From: Serinus canaria
Taxonomy: Eukaryota; Chordata; Aves; Passeriformes; Fringillidae
Assembly: GCF_022539315.1 (NCBI RefSeq)
Contig: NC_066319.1
Coordinates: 28,234,093 to 28,298,092 of the forward strand
Direction of reading: 5' to 3'
DNA: 64,000 nt
The stretch's first letter is position 1; each line of letters begins with the position of its first letter. Below are positions 37,401-50,908 of the stretch, piece after piece. Both the position numbers and the translations under genes were made by a program. The notes below the pieces were generated by a model. The model was not told where the DNA came from. It did no database searches and saw only the letters and a list, made by a program, of their open reading frames with translations.

Positions 37401-40400
37401 TGTGAGATGAACCACAGGTTGCTATTAATCTGCCTTCCTAGGGAGGTGTAGGAAGCAGCCACTTTAAGATTAAAGTCCCCCAGATCTGCTGGCAATGCCC
37501 TAAATTACCCAGGCCCTGGAAACTGTCCTGAAAATATTTTTTTCTCAGCTCTCATGGTGGGTTCTCACATGGTCTGTGCTTGAAGTCCAAAGGAGACAAT
37601 ATTGTGTGAGTCATGTCATATGGTCATGATTGCCCCAGTCAGACCAGGAACTACACGTAGCAGGTGAGATGCTGTCATCGATCTGTAACTATTTGTTCCC
37701 CAGATTGCAAATGGTGAAGAATTATCCCAGCTTTTTGGCCGTTCATTCCCTCAACAGATCCTGCTTGGACCATATATTTCTGTGTTTTGGATGGATCCAC
37801 TTTCAGCTGTTTTGTGCAAAAGAGGAATGCTGATGCCATTCACCTTAGTGCCTCCTAGCCAGGAGCAAGCTCTATATGATCTTGAGCCTAGAGGGTTCCC
37901 TTTTCTCCCTCAAGAAGTCAGGACTGGGTCACAATTTCATGTCACCATTCAGATGTACTCATTGACCTGAGCCTGCTGCTCCAAATCTGTCTGCTTCCTC
38001 ACCTCCTGGAAGAGTGTTAACCACAACACAAATATAATGCATGATACTTCAGCTATCAACACTATGGAGAATGTGATGGAAAAGAAATTTTAGTCATTGG
38101 TAGAAAGCTATACATCTAGACATGGTCTTTTTAACTTTAATTTTCTCGGTAGCTTGAAATAGAACCTTTCATTCCTCTTCACCATATCTCCACTGGCCCC
38201 TTGAGCTCCTTCCTCTTCCCATAGACATGGCTTTTGTCGTGTAGTGTTTTTTGTTCTGAGACATCTCCTGTGCCTGCTTTCCTCAATGGACACTGATGTG
38301 ACATGCAGAGCTGAGCTGTCAGAGCTCGGGGGTGTTTTTTTCTCCACCCTGTGATGAGCTGTGACACTCCAGCTTCCCAGCTCCACAGGCCACTTCTCTA
38401 TGCTTTTGTTAATGTTTCACTGTGAATGCAGCAAGCGTCCGAGGGCAAAATGCAGTGGCTAGAGGTGTGCCCAGTTCAGGGGGCATTTTTGAAATACATT
38501 ATTTTTCAGTTTTACTTGAAGAATCCATAAGGCAGCATTGAAGATTATTCCTGCTTCCTTTCTTCACGATTTTGCTCCTCGTGGATTTCCCCTGTTTCTC
38601 TAGCTTGTCCTGGCCATTGTTTTCTTCCCTCTGCTCCTCTTCTGTCTGGCTCAGGGGAGAGTTTTGTGGGTGGATCATGGGCTCTTTGGGGCAAATTTAC
38701 ATCCCTTGGTGATGCAAATGAGGAAACACATTATTGGAGTTGGTAGTAGTGAGCAGCATAAATGAAATTATTCCTGCAGGCTTATTTCCATGAAGTAAAA
38801 TAAGGCTGAATATGAGAAAGAAAGAAGTGTGAGTGCAGCTTCTTTGTTGGATCTTGTTTAGCAGCCGTTGCAATGAAGGAAATTTCACTTGTGCCCCATC
38901 CTAGGGCCAGCTGGTAGGCAGGGCAGTGGGAAGGCAAGGTCTGGGTGTCCAGCCAGACTGTGGAGCAGGGAAAGCCAGGAGCAGCTTCCTGAGTGCTGCT
39001 GAGAAGGAGCAGGTCAGGGAGCTGCCCAAGGATGAGAGGAGACAGCCTGGTGTAGGGAGGGCATCCAGCCCGTTTGCTAGCTGATACATAGGCACTGACC
39101 TTTGGATGGGAGTGAATCCTGTAGGCTGATCCTATTAAGATTTTCAGCAAAAGTCCTCCCTGAGGCCTTTGCCCTCCAATGTATTAAAGCTGAGCTCTGT
39201 TCTGTCTCATATTGCCTTTGCATTAGCCTCTCTGGCTTTAACCCTTTGCTAGCCTGGTGCTGTTTAATCCTGATGACTTGACATGTTGGAGTTTTTCACA
39301 GGGGACACGTGGTGCCCCACTCTGGTGCCTGGAGATGTAGGATCCCATCTGTCCCAGGCAGGGGGTCTTCAGTCAACACTGGCAGAAGTCCTTCCTGGGA
39401 AAAGGCCAAGCATGCCCAGTGTCTATAGGATGCTAATAGGACTGGGGTGGAGAGGGTGTGAGGTTGTCTTTGGGACACCTTCTGAGGAGACTTGATATGC
39501 ACTGGAGGTTTGATTTGAGAAATCCTGCTGAGCAGTTATACTAAATGGGTGTTTGCATGGTTTCAGCCAGTCATCAGTTTTGCCTGGTATTGTTTGTCCC
39601 TTTGCCAGGCAGTCCTCAGAGTATTTTTTTAGAATGGCTGATGGGTCCTGGCACTATTTCCCCTTGCTGCAGTGGCACTTACATTGCAGGGGGCAATGTG
39701 TCCAGTGGGAAACATCAGGGTCTCACAGGGGAGAGGTGGTTATGGAATGAGGCAAGGTTTCTGGCTAGAAACATCCATCCAGCTCATTGGTCCCCAGTGA
39801 TCCCAGCTGTGCATCAAGGCCAGGGAAGCAGTGAGCTGCAGACAGCATCACAGGTTGCTCTCCCCTTGCGTTGCTACTTCTAAATGTCAATTTCTTTTGG
39901 CTGCGGGCAAGGTCAGAAAGTGTGAGTGGTGCCCTGGTCAGTGGGAGCTGTGGGAAGAAGCAGCCCTGTGCAGGGGGAGACTTTGCTTTTGTCACACAGC
40001 TTGGGAAGAACAGGAGAGAGAGGAGAGAAAAGCCAGGGTGTGCTGTCAGATGGGAAAGCAGGATTCACATTGGAATACCCCCAGTTAGGCTGCTGGAAAG
40101 GACAAGCAGGAAAGAGGGCCTTTCTGTGCTCAAAAATCTCTAATTTTTTACCTGTAATCCAACCATGCTCCCCACTCAGAAGTCTGAGGCAAGCACTTGT
40201 TTGAAGAAACCTAGCATCTGAGCCATGTTCCTGATGGGGTAGTATTGAACAAGATCAAATACTGGCAAGCATCAGTTGTCATCTAGCAGGTGTCCTGGCA
40301 GGGAAGCTGACTGGAAATCCTCAGAGAGATTATCCTGATCTCCTCATAAACACTGAAGCATGGAATAGAATAACTTACTTTAAATACTTCTGCTAATTTA

Positions 40401-43333
40401 ACATTAATTTTGACTTTGTTACTGGTGGGAGGTACTGCTGTGACACTCCTAACAAAACAAAATCTTCTCAGTGTTACAAAACTGTGGTGTTAAGGACAGA
40501 ATACAGCTTTGCTGTGCTCTTCTGCAAATTCATGGAAAATCTGCTGTTCAGTTGACTATTCATCCACTTTGGTGATTCTTTGAATAGCATAGAAAAGCTT
40601 TTGAAAAGAATCCCACCCACCACTTTCTTCTAGTGGTGGCTTTTTTTTTTTTAAGTCTATGAAAAAAGGGTGTAATCGTTCCAGAGGTAATAGTTTAATT
40701 TGTTGATACAGCATCTCAGGGGGTTTTCTGCAGGTATATGTTTCCAGAGTAGGCAAAACCACTTGTTGGCACATAGGAATAGCAGTTTGCACAGCAGCGC
40801 AGATAACAGGAGATATAAATGGATACTAGGATGCCTAAAGATCTTCTAAGACCTGAACACTGAGTCTTGTACTGTTGTAATTATGTTGAAAATATTGCTG
40901 AATTTGGAAAAGTGGTCTGTAAATTAGATTTGTTGCTGCAGACCCACTGCCAATGATGGGACTTGTGCTGTGTCTGCAGAACTTCAGGTTAAATTCAGCA
41001 TTCCTTTCAGTGCACCTTGGGCTGAGCTTGGACTCTGATAACTTTGGGACTTTTTGGTGAATGTTGGTTGATAAAGCATGATTGCAGTGCTGTGGCCAGA
41101 TCTCAGGAAGGGCCAGGGCTTTTCCTCTGCACTAATACACACAGTGCAACACTCATTACTAGTTTTGCTGGGACACTGCAGAGCTAGTTGACCAAACTCA
41201 TCACAGGTTCTCCCAGCAGCAGAGCAGGGATCTGCTCAGTTTGGAGCACGCTGTTTAAAGAAATCATTACCCTTTGTGGCTCCATTAGGCAAATTTCAGG
41301 AGATGCAGAAATACCACTCTCCCCATCCCGTTGCCTCTGCATCCTAACTGTGCTGGAAATTCATCCAGGTATGTGTTATGTCACAGTGCTATGCAGCCCT
41401 GGCTTTAGAACAGCACCTCTCTCTGTCTTGTACCTGTTGAGAGTTTCTTCAGAGCAGTTAGCAGCAAGCAGAGCTGATACAGCCATACCAGCAGGTGTGA
41501 CTGGGCAGTTCCTGCATTTCTCCTGGATGCAGCAATATCTGTTTGCCACTGAGAATATATCGTGGGATCCTTTTTGTCCTGATTCTGCGAATTTTGCAGA
41601 TTTGCTGATATGGTTGAAATACAACCAATATCATATTTGTTGGGATATTTCCTGAGCAGCACTGAAATTTCAGAATACTATCTTTATGTCCTGACTTTGT
41701 GGAGAAAACAAATTTGGAGATATAGCCCTTGGCTCCCCTGAGCCTTGTCTGAATGTGTATATGCATGTATTTAGGGATCTTTTTTCTGTATGCTGTTTAT
41801 CTCACAGGTTTACTTCAGCTGATAAGATTTTACAGACCTGCTGTTTACAGCATGCTTTGTAGACAAAAAGGTGATGATACAGCCTATGGGGATCAGACTC
41901 TATCCTTGGTCTTGTGAGGTGTGAGGGCAGAACTGAGCACAGTGCTATCCACAGAGCACTGAGGCTGAGCTGCCTTTCAAAATAAGATGCTTCAGATTGT
42001 TCAAGTGAAAGTAATGAAAAGTCAAAGAAAAATAGAAGGTGACTCTAGGGGTTTCTTTTCCATGCTCAACCAAATCAGGCTTCTGACTTTTAAGCTTGGG
42101 GCTGTATAACCTCTTCTCCCTCAGCCCAGCTATCATGCTTTTGGGATGGTTGCTGATGACCCTGTTTCACTCTGGCAGGGATGAATCATGCCTGTGCATA
42201 TGTCAAGCTGCAAGAAACAGCAAAGGAGGGAATGAAGGAAGAGAGGACAGGTCTGTCTGTAGGGCGCTTCCCCACTGGTATTGTCCAGGTCCCTTTCTGC
42301 TGGCATTCTATTAAAAAAAAAAAAAAAGCCCTGGTGCAGGTCTCCTTTGTTTGGGCCCAATGTCTGGGGTAGAAGTAACAAGGTGCAGTGCCTTTTCAAG
42401 GGAAGTCATGTGCCTGCCACTATTCATGAGCTATGAGGGTTAAGGAGATTAGCTGTTTCAGAGGATTAGCAAGGGGCTGTGAGATCTGTTCGTCTCTGTG
42501 TGGCTAGATGTCTTGCAAGTGGATGTGTTGAGCATCTAAAAATAATTCAATTATTTGTGCAAAATATCTGTCAGCCTTGTTTCCCTCAGGCAGGCACTCG
42601 CTTCCAGAGCAGTGCTCTTGCAGAGCAAGGTCCCATCCAAAGAGAGATGGGAGCCAGTCCCTGCCGTGGCTGTGGAGTCTCAAGCTGCTTGTTTCCCCCC
42701 TCCTTCTCCTCCTCCTCCCCACAAACCAGACTCTTCCCCTGATGCTGTGTCAAGCAGTGGCCTTCCCCCTTTCCCCTCTACCTCTCAGCCACCCCCTTGC
42801 TGTCTGTTCCTCAATCCTGATGGCTGGCCAGGGTCGCTGCCTTCAGTCTCCCCAGGTCTGATGCCATCCTTGCACTGGCGTGACCATGTGGGAGCACCTG
42901 TGGGAGCTCTCCTGGGGACAGGGTGGACAGGCTGGGGAGACCAAGCTGGATTTCCCTTCTTCTCTGGCTGCTGGGGATGTTTCTCACTAGGAATAACTCT
43001 GTGCCAAGATTCCCAGTATTAGTCTTCTCCAATGTGAGGGCAATAAAAATCAGTGGCCTTGGGTGGTGTGAAATGAACTTTGGAGGCATTCTGAAGCCTT
43101 GACTGTAGACTCTCCACCTGTTTCAATATATGAAAAATAAAAAAAAGTTTTATGGATTCCTGAGGCATCTCTTAGACAGAACAGAACATTTCAGCTTTCT
43201 ATGCCAATGTTATTCATACCCACGTGTACCTGTTTGATCTTAGAGGTCTCTGTGGTGGTGTCTGATCAAGGTTAGAGCTGTGGGGTAGCACATAGGGTGG
43301 GGAGAAGTAGCTAGGAATGTGATTGGAAGGCAC
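34441..43333 (+). other. Intronic stretch, mostly unique
   Basis: No supported gene. The longest frames (146 codons at 35347-35787 and 155 codons at 41188-41655, both +) show no domain, membrane pattern or splice context that I recognise, and they overlap frames of similar length on other strands. A repeated motif copy is at 34998-35077 and an A15 run at 42313-42327. Confidence 0.6.
34998..35077 (+). repeat. Dispersed repeat motif, copy 1
   Basis: TTTTCAGCACAAATCCAAAA, then TAGCCCCATACTGGCTACTG, then TGAAGAAAATTATCTCTATCC. A closely similar order is found near 45.03 kb, same strand. I think similar wording recurs widely in bird genomes, but I cannot name the family with confidence. Confidence 0.55.
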
Positions 43334-43510
43334 TGGGATCTAGGATTCTGTCCTAATTTTTCCACTGAGCTCCTGATCACACTGGCAAGTCTCTTAGTTC
43401 GCTATGTCTCGTTTTTGCTGTTTGTAAATGGGAACATGTTTCAGCTCACAGAGCTGCTGTGAAGCATAATTAAGATTTGCAAAGTGCTTTGGTACTGTAT
43501 AAATGCCAGT
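43334..43510 (+). mobile_element. MIR-like core-SINE remnant
   Basis: Sense-order landmarks: GATCTAGGATTCTGTCC, GGCAAGTCTCTTAG, CTGTTTGTAAATGGGAACAT, CTCACAGAGCTGCTGTGAAG, ATTAAGATTTGCAAAGTGCT and ACTGTATAAATGCC. It is the best preserved MIR-like copy in the window and on the opposite strand to the one at 12.4 kb. Confidence 0.75.
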
Positions 43511-44844
43511 CACTTTAATTAATAAAATGAAATGGCTGCTCACTCTTGGCTTCTTTGTTTACCTAGGTGTGAGCAAGTAGCAGTTAGTGCAATGACGCGC
43601 AATACAGCTGATATTCCATGCAGTTCTGTTCTATAAGTGTCCTGTTTTCTTGAAGGCACCTTGGGATACCTTACTGAAAAGCAGCTCCCCTCTGAAGGAG
43701 AGCATGAAGGTGCCAGGTGAAGCTCTGATGGAGAGCTGGTTTGGGCAGTCTTCTGAGGCTGATTCTGGTTTGCTCCTGCACAGCAGGTCTCATCAGCTGG
43801 AGCTTGGGGAATTGGGAAATGGGGCAGCTCACTCAAGGTCCTGTGCTGTGGGAGAAGCAAAGAGAACCAAAGCAGCCCACAGAAATGTCTTTTCTTTCCT
43901 TTCTTTAGTTTTCCCTGACCATGTTCAAGGAAGGATTTTGCTAGCATTGTCATCAGCATCCTTATAGAAAAGGCTTATTTTACATTTGTGAGAGCCAAAA
44001 ATGTCCATGAGGAAGAAGCTAACAAGAAGCTTGTTAGGAGGTCTTTTTCTCAGACTTCCAGGTGCCACAAATGCTCCAAAGAGTGTTCTCAGGTCTGTCC
44101 CTTTATGTCTGGCCAGATTTCCAGCAGTTGCTTTGTCCAGTGCCACAGAAGCACTGGTTGCTTCATTGCAATGAATGCCCAGTATTGTCATGTGCTGGTC
44201 CAGAGCAGCAGCCCTACATTTCTGGCTACTCTAGATACAGATCTAAGAATCCCTGCTCTGAAATCAGGAATCAAAACTTGAGATCTGTAGTCTCTGAGAC
44301 TCCAGTAGGTTTGGCTCTGCACCTGGAAGATGCATTGTGGTGAACTCTATGAGATCACTACTCTTTGTTGTTCAAAGAAGAGTCTGAAATGTGTGCTATC
44401 TGTTCCTGGACAGGCATCCAAGATAGAAGTTGGTGGAAAGAGCCCTCAGTGGAACTTTTATTGGAGTTAATAGCCTGATTTTACCCAAACTCTCTCCTGT
44501 TGCAGATTCTGAGGACACTTTTTCTAAAAATTGAATGGAGTTCACCTATTAATGTTGCCATGTTTCAGCCCTAGCCAGCAACTAAGCATCATCCAACTGT
44601 TCTTTCTTTCCCCTCAGTGAGACTGGGGAGAGAATCAGAAAGGTAAAAATGAGAAAACTGATGGGTTGAGATAAAGACAGTTTGATAGGAAATGCGAAAG
44701 CCATGTGTGGAAACAAAACAGGACAAACAGTTAATTCACCACTTCCCTTGGGCAGGCAGGTGTTTGGCCATCCCCAGAAAGGCAGGGCTCCATCACACGT
44801 AAGGGTTACTTGGGAGGACAAACAGCATCCCTGTGAATGTAGCC

Positions 44845-44869
44845 CCTTCCTTCCTTCCTTCCTTCCTTC
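44845..44869. repeat. (CTTC)n microsatellite
   Basis: About six uninterrupted CTTC units, followed by TTTGCCCAG. Simple tandem repeat. Confidence 0.9.
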
Positions 44870-45019
44870 TTTGCCCAGTTTTACATGCTGACCAAGGTGC
44901 CATATGCTGTGGGATATGCCTGCAGTCACTTATGCCTGTCCCTGCTGTGTCCCCTCACAACCTTTTGTTTCTCTCTCCAGCCCACTGGCAGGTGGAGTGA
45001 TACAAGATATAGAAAAAAC

Positions 45020-45105
45020 TTCTATTCAGCACAAATCCAAAACAGCCCCATCCTAGCGACTGTGAAGAAAGTGAACTCTTATCTCCAAACCAGCAAAGAA
45101 GTACA
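45020..45105 (+). repeat. Dispersed repeat motif, copy 2
   Basis: ATTCAGCACAAATCCAAAA, then CAGCCCCATCCTAGCGACTG, then TGAAGAAAGTGAACTCTTATC and CCAAACCAGCAAAG. Same order and strand as copy 1 about 10 kb upstream; the flanks do not match, so it is not a simple segmental duplication. Confidence 0.55.
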
Positions 45106-46380
45106 GGTCATTTTCTGTCTCTCAGACCTCTCAGTTTCCTTCACAGTCAGAAGGGTGGAGCGGCAGTGGAGCTCCATCTCTGTGGTGGTACCACACTGTT
45201 GTCTCTCAGCCTTTCCATCTGAGTGTAATTGCACTATGGATGAGTCTAAACCATAAAGACCCTAGATTCCTTAAGTTTTCTCTCCTGCTGTTGATTCTGT
45301 TCATAGGATTTAGGCCAAATGGATGGGGTTTTTTCCAAATGGAATATACAGGTTTCCAGCTACCCTGTCCAAGGCCAGGTCTGTGTAGACCACTTGGTTT
45401 GATGGATCCATGGTCCTTCTGCCTCCTCCTCCCTCTTTCCTCCTCACTCTTGCCTCCTGGGCAGCAAGGAGAAAAGAAGATGCTCTGCCTAATGTGCATT
45501 TCCCCAGGCCAGGACGGTTGCCATCCTTCACCCATCAGTAGGTGATGCTGCTGCCAAAGGCACTGCAATCTGGCACAGCAGCACATCCTCTCCTGGAGGA
45601 AACAGTGTGGGCAGGCAGGAGATCCCGTGTCTCCCGGTGAGGGTGATGTTTAAGCACGTAGGTATCAGTGTTGGTACACTCTGCTAGCATGCATTGCTGT
45701 GTGTATCTCCACACCTATCATTTGTACTGTAGAGAAGCACTACCTCTTGTCTGAAAGTCTGCACCACAGGGACGAGTAGGCGTGTGTGTAGATGACTGCT
45801 TTTTATGAGCTGCCAAAGGTTTGTACGTGCTACCTGCTGAGCCACTTGTAGTTGAAAACCAAGTGCACCTCTCTCTCTCTTTTCCACACTAACACTCTGG
45901 GTCAGAGTTTTCTTGGTGATTTCTTAACAGTCACCTCTGTGATGGACTAAAGCTGACCTTTGGCTTCTGATTATTGCACTGTGATTCAGGCTTCTGAGCA
46001 GAAATCCATATCATCTTTCTGCCCTTGCAGAATATAAGTAACTAAGAGCACAGGCAGCAGTGAAGGATCAGGGTGCTTATGGGCTCTCATATTGCTTCTT
46101 ACTCATGTCTCTGTGACCCTGCTGTTATGTCACAGCTTAATATGTTGTCCAGAATGTAATGGGTTAGCTTAGTCGCAAGTACTGGAGAAAGTCACAAGAT
46201 CAAATTAAACTCCATGCCACTGACAGATTTGATTTCAGGGGTGAATTTACAGCAGGGGTGGATATGTAGAGTCAAATTCTAAGACCAAGATGAATTTCAA
46301 AAATATAATTGTGATCTTTGAAGACTGGTGGGAATACCTTCATATTTTTAAGGTTTACATTGCTGTTTTCAGTAATGGTG

Positions 46381-46742
46381 ATCATCAAATTGTAGAATGA
46401 TTTGAGTTGGAAAGGTCCTTAAGTATCATTCCTGCTGCTCAAAGCCCCATCCAGTGTGGCCTTGAATGCTTCCAGGGATGGGACATCCACTACTTCTCTG
46501 GGCAACCTGTTCCAGTGTCTTGACACCATCACAACAGAATTTCTTCCTAACATCTAATCTAAATCTCTTCTCTTTTAGTTTAAAACCATTCCCCATTGTG
46601 CTATTGCTATTTGCCTGTGTAAAAAGTCACTCCCCCTCTTTTTTCAAAGCCTCATCTAAGTACTGCAAGGCAGCAATAATGTCTCCCCAGAGCCTTCTCT
46701 TCTCCAGACTGAAGAACTCCATCTTTCTCCGCCTATCATAAT
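46381..46742 (-). mobile_element. CR1 LINE 3'-end fragment, well preserved
   Basis: The + strand begins TTGTAGAATGATTTGAGTTGG and continues with CTCAAAGCCCCATCCAGTGT, TTCCAGGGATGGGACATCCA, GGCAACCTGTTCCAGTGTCT, TTTCTTCCTAACATCTAATC and CCCAGAGCCTTCTCTTCTCC. This is the complete antisense order of the avian CR1 3' end. It is 5'-truncated (about 360 bases) and has no functional frame. Confidence 0.95.
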
Positions 46743-49700
46743 ATGCTGTTGTTTAAATTTAAAGGGTGATCAACAGTCAGATATAGCACAGGTAGCCCTT
46801 TAACAGGTTATTGCTTTTTGCAAATCTGAATGTTAATACTAGATTAACCTTGTAGCTTGAACACCAAGGAACAAATCATGTTATTTCTTTAAAAATATAT
46901 GTAAGCTAGGGATCTACTTGATGTCTCTACTGTGGTTTGCACCAGATTTTAACCTCATTTTAATTAAACCACTACAATTTCTTATGTGGTCAAAATCAGT
47001 AAGAATGAGTACAAGCTACTTGGAATTAGTAAGTGGAATTCTGTGGTCAATAGTTCCTTAAATCAACATTACAAGGCTGTCAACACTTCCTGTGCAAGAT
47101 ACAAAGGAGGGTGCTTTCCTGGTGATATCTGATATCTCTGTTGGTGAGAAGGTGAGTGGCCCATGAAGGACACTGTCTGTGTGCCAGCCCAGAGAGGGGG
47201 TGACATGATAGAAGTTCAGTGGGAGGAGTTAACCCTTCTAAGAGACATCCAGACCTCATACGGGACATCCAGACCTCCTGAGAGGTAGGCAAAAAGGCAG
47301 ACCACCTTTGTCATCGATGGTTCAGGGTTCAGCCCCTCTTATCTCAGAAACATCCTCATTAGAGGACCAGTGATGCACAGTGACTGAGCTGTGATGGAAA
47401 TGCAGTGGGGGCCTCATTATTGCAGGACAGGCTGGTACCACACAAAGCAAACACAGAAGCCTTGGGTTTGGTCCTTACTGGTTAGTGCTGCTTGGTCTGA
47501 AAAGAGCCACTGACTATGGCTGAAGTCAGAGCAGCATAAGGGTGTGGGACGTGCGCTTGGCTGCAGAACAAAGACAGTGAGCCCCAAAGGTTATCTCAAA
47601 GGATTTGATTAAAAGCACAGGCAGAGCTGGAGTGTTTAAATGAGTTCAGGTCTCTTCACAGAAGCTGAGGCTAGGACTTCAAGAGGCCTCTCATTGCCAG
47701 TATGATGCTGAACACAATCCACACACTGTGAAAACAGCATTAGTCTACTTCGCCTTTTCACCATCCAGGCATGGAAATGCAAAGAGCAGTGGAAAGTTAA
47801 AAAGCTAAAGAAACTCCTTTGAAATCCAGGAGTGGGCTTCAGGTCAGATGCTAGCAACAAAAATTCAGAGAGTGTTTTTTTCCTAGCTTTAACAACATTT
47901 TACTCACAAGGGCATTGACTGAGAAACTCAAAACACACCATTCACTTACTGATTGTTTTGATTTCTCAGAAATACATCATGACCATCCCATCCCATCCCA
48001 CCATCAGCTGGAATGCCCTGAGAACAGGAGGAAGGTGGCTCCTCTCTCTGTAAGGTAGAGCAGGCAGCAAGGCTCTACTGGCTGCTTGTGGTCAGGACCA
48101 ACTCTCTGCATATACTTTGGCCCAGACAGAGCATTTTTGATGGGTATTTGACTGCACTGGAGGACCTGCCTTCTTTCAGAGACAATTTTTGGTCACAAAC
48201 TGGGTGTCCCATCTTAGTTTCAAAGCTGTGGACAAGCCATGGGAATGGGAACATTTCCGTGATCGGCGAGTTGCAGAGCTGCTGACTCACTGAGCATGCC
48301 AGAGGCACTGCTCTGCCTTCCCCAGCATAGAGGGGGAGGGAGATGGAGGCACTGCAAAGATTGCTTGAGAGATAAGGTCACTTACTGCCTCAGGTCATCA
48401 AAGCAAAGTAGCTGGGATTTTCATGACGTTGGTTGCCCACACTGAGAGGAAAGAATGGATAGATTCCCTTTGTAACAGCCCTGACTTCATTCAGATGCCT
48501 GATTTAAAACTACCTGTATCATGAAGGAGATCCAAGAATGGCTTAGTGTTGAGCTGGCTTGTTTTGGTGTGCCAGGTGAGATTAGCCCCCTGCCGGTTGT
48601 GCTGAAGCATGTGAGGTGTTTCGCACAGCATCTGCAGTGTTGTCAGATTTGTCAGGTGTAGGTGTCTTCTCCTCCAGCAAGAGGTATATCCCCCTCTAAT
48701 CCCATGCTCAGGATCAATAATTGTGATGTTTGTGGTTAAATTCAACACAAGCTGGAGCTGTACCTGCCAAGATGTTGCGTGGCTTGCTCTGCCAGGCACA
48801 TTCCATGCCAGGCAGTGGAGTCACTTTTTTACTGGAGCAAGGGATCTCCCCAGACACTGCCCACTCCCTCTCTAAATGTGGGGCACCCTCCTGTGCCACA
48901 CAGCAGTTAGTACCCTGAAAAATGAAAACCACTAAACCCATAAGGGCAAAACTCTGTGCTGTACCCAGAGCCTTCTGCACCCAGAGCCTGCGGGGAGGAA
49001 GGGAGTGTTAATAAAGCACACGTGACAAGTGTTAGTCACGTTGCTTAACGAAGGGTAGAAGGAACTTGCAGACCCTGAACAGATGATGACTGCTATGTTG
49101 ATTTTCTGGCCCTGAAGTTAAGAAACCTTATTTTTACAGGATTTCAGGTCAGCTTTTGCTATCAGAGTTGCATCTATGCAAGATAACCCTGTAAGGGAGC
49201 TCTTAGAGTGAGCTGAAAATGAAGGGTGGTTGGGAATTCCTGCTCTTTTGCTTTTGAAAATCATCTGCTAGGGTGGTGACTGGAGATTTTCTTTCGTTGA
49301 TCTTCTTGACATTTTTAGCTTCCTCATCATCTTCCTCTCCTCTTCCAGAACCTCAGTTCTTGAACCCATTTCTTCCCTGAGGTAAATACAATGCCACAGC
49401 TAATTATCCAAAAGGGAAACATTAGTGAAAATCATAGGTGGAGTATAAGCTGAAAATCTCAGAGCAGTGGGCCCAGCTTGCTGCTTAGAGTACCCTGCCC
49501 AACATGACACCCTGCTTGCTTTCTTAACAGACTCTTTGATGAACAAGTTGCAGTGCTGCTGAGATGGTTTGTAGTCCTCTCCTTGGTGTATTTGTGACTC
49601 CCTCTACACATTCAAATCTGCCATCAAAAGGAGCCTCAGGACAGCCTGGTGCACAGAGACAGGCTGAGGTGCTCTTTTAGCCCAGCTGGTCAAAAATAGT

Positions 49701-50521
49701 CTTGGGAAGGTCTGTGAATCTTGGACAGGAGTAAAAAGAGCAGGGCAGGTCCCTGTTTAAAAAGTCACAAATACTTTCTAACTGCAACAGAGCAGGCCTG
49801 GTGACCATGTAGGGACTCTCTCCAGGCCACTGGTGCCCCACAGACCATGATCTAAGCACCACTGGCTACCACATGGGTTTTTAATAAGTTGGCTTCTGTC
49901 TTTCAGTCAACATCTTTCAGTCACTGAAACATTTAACATCCTTTTACCACTTTGCCTTAGCTGCTCTAGTTCAAGATCCCAGGAGTGCAAGGTTTGACTT
50001 TTCTCTCAATTTTCAGCCTTCGTAATGATCGGGGTGAATTTTCCTTTCAGAACAGAGGGATAGGCAGTCATTTCCCTTAATCTGCTTGTGGAAGTCCAGC
50101 CAGTGGTTTAATCCGTCTCAGAACAAGGGTCACCAATCCTCTTTTCTCTGTGGACATGTCAATGAATCAGGGGAGCAGAGAGGAAATTGTTCCCTGTGTT
50201 AATCCACTGGGATAGCAAGCAATTTCAGGATGGAAGGAGGTAGATACCAGTGTGTTAATTAAAACATGCAGGCCAGTGCAGTGGAGCAGCAGACATTATT
50301 GCTACCATCAGCTTGAGTCTTACCAGCCCTTGCACAAGTCCTGAACAGAACACCAGCTTGAGCATACTCTGCCTGTAATAGTTTTTTCACACTACTCCCA
50401 GTACATGGTAGTATATTTGGGCCATTTCTGGTTTGCTGTGCTTTTTGAAGAATGTTTATTCCACTGAAGGGAGGAATCTAACACAGATCATTTTACATTT
50501 TGTCATCCTGGTTATTGAGTT
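46743..50521 (+). other. Intronic stretch, no gene seen
   Basis: The part at 46800-47060 is AT-rich with TTTAATTAAA-type motifs. A 20-base-period tandem repeat is at 47244-47277. Open frames are 102 codons or fewer and none is recognised. Confidence 0.6.
47244..47277. repeat. Short tandem duplication, 20-base period
   Basis: GACATCCAGACCTC at 47244-47257 recurs exactly at 47264-47277, separated by six bases. Local slippage duplication. Confidence 0.75.
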
Positions 50522-50908
50522 TCACAGAATCACAGAGTGGCTGAGGCTGGAAGGGACCCCCAGAGGTCATCTGTTCCAACCCCCCTTCTCAAGCAGGGCC
50601 ATCTAGAGCTTGTTAGCTGGGAACTTGTCCAGGAGTATTTTGACTGTCTCCAAGAATGTAAAGTACACAACCTTCCCGGTCAGGAAAAGTGTTTCCTGAT
50701 ATTCACAGGGAATATTCTCTGTTTTGGTTTGTGCTCATCACTTCAGATACACTTACTGGGTGTCACTGACAAGAGCCTGGCTTCATCCTCTTTGCAACTT
50801 CACTCTAGGTATTTGTATACATTGATAAAAGCCTTTTCTTCTCTAGGCTGAATGGTCCTGACTCACTTAGCTTTTCCACATAGGAGAGATGCTCCAGTCC
50901 CTCAGCAG
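50522..50908 (-). mobile_element. CR1 LINE 3'-end fragment, diverged
   Basis: The + strand starts TCACAGAATCACAGAGTGGC, GAGGCTGGAAGGGACCCCCA and GAGGTCATCTGTTCCAACCC. It later has AAGTGTTTCCTGATATTCAC and TTCTCTAGGCTGAATGGTCC, ending in GGAGAGATGCTCCAGTCCCT. It is antisense CR1 of a different subfamily from the copy at 46.4 kb (CACAGAATCACAGAGTGGCTGA type). Confidence 0.92.

Larger units (their letters stand above)
43511..46380 (+). other. Intronic stretch, no gene seen
   Basis: Contains a (CTTC)n run at 44845-44869 and copy 2 of the dispersed motif near 45.03 kb. Open frames are 139 codons or less and overlap each other on both strands, with no recognisable family. Confidence 0.6.

Noticed and set aside
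38790..38840. GCTGAATATGAGAAAGAAAG, resembling the EYEK/EYER part of the alternative NCX exons
   Set aside because: Stop codons lie just upstream in frame and the following residues do not match either exon; no acceptor sits in the right place.
41188..41655. 155-codon + strand frame, considered as a gene or retrocopy
   Set aside because: No domain or family recognised; three overlapping minus-strand frames of similar length suggest chance openness.
44845..44869. Possible CRISPR-like or regulatory array in the CTTC repeats
   Set aside because: It is a simple tetranucleotide microsatellite with no spacers.
46466..46741. 91-codon + strand frame
   Set aside because: It lies wholly inside an antisense CR1 fragment and is a chance frame in the repeat.
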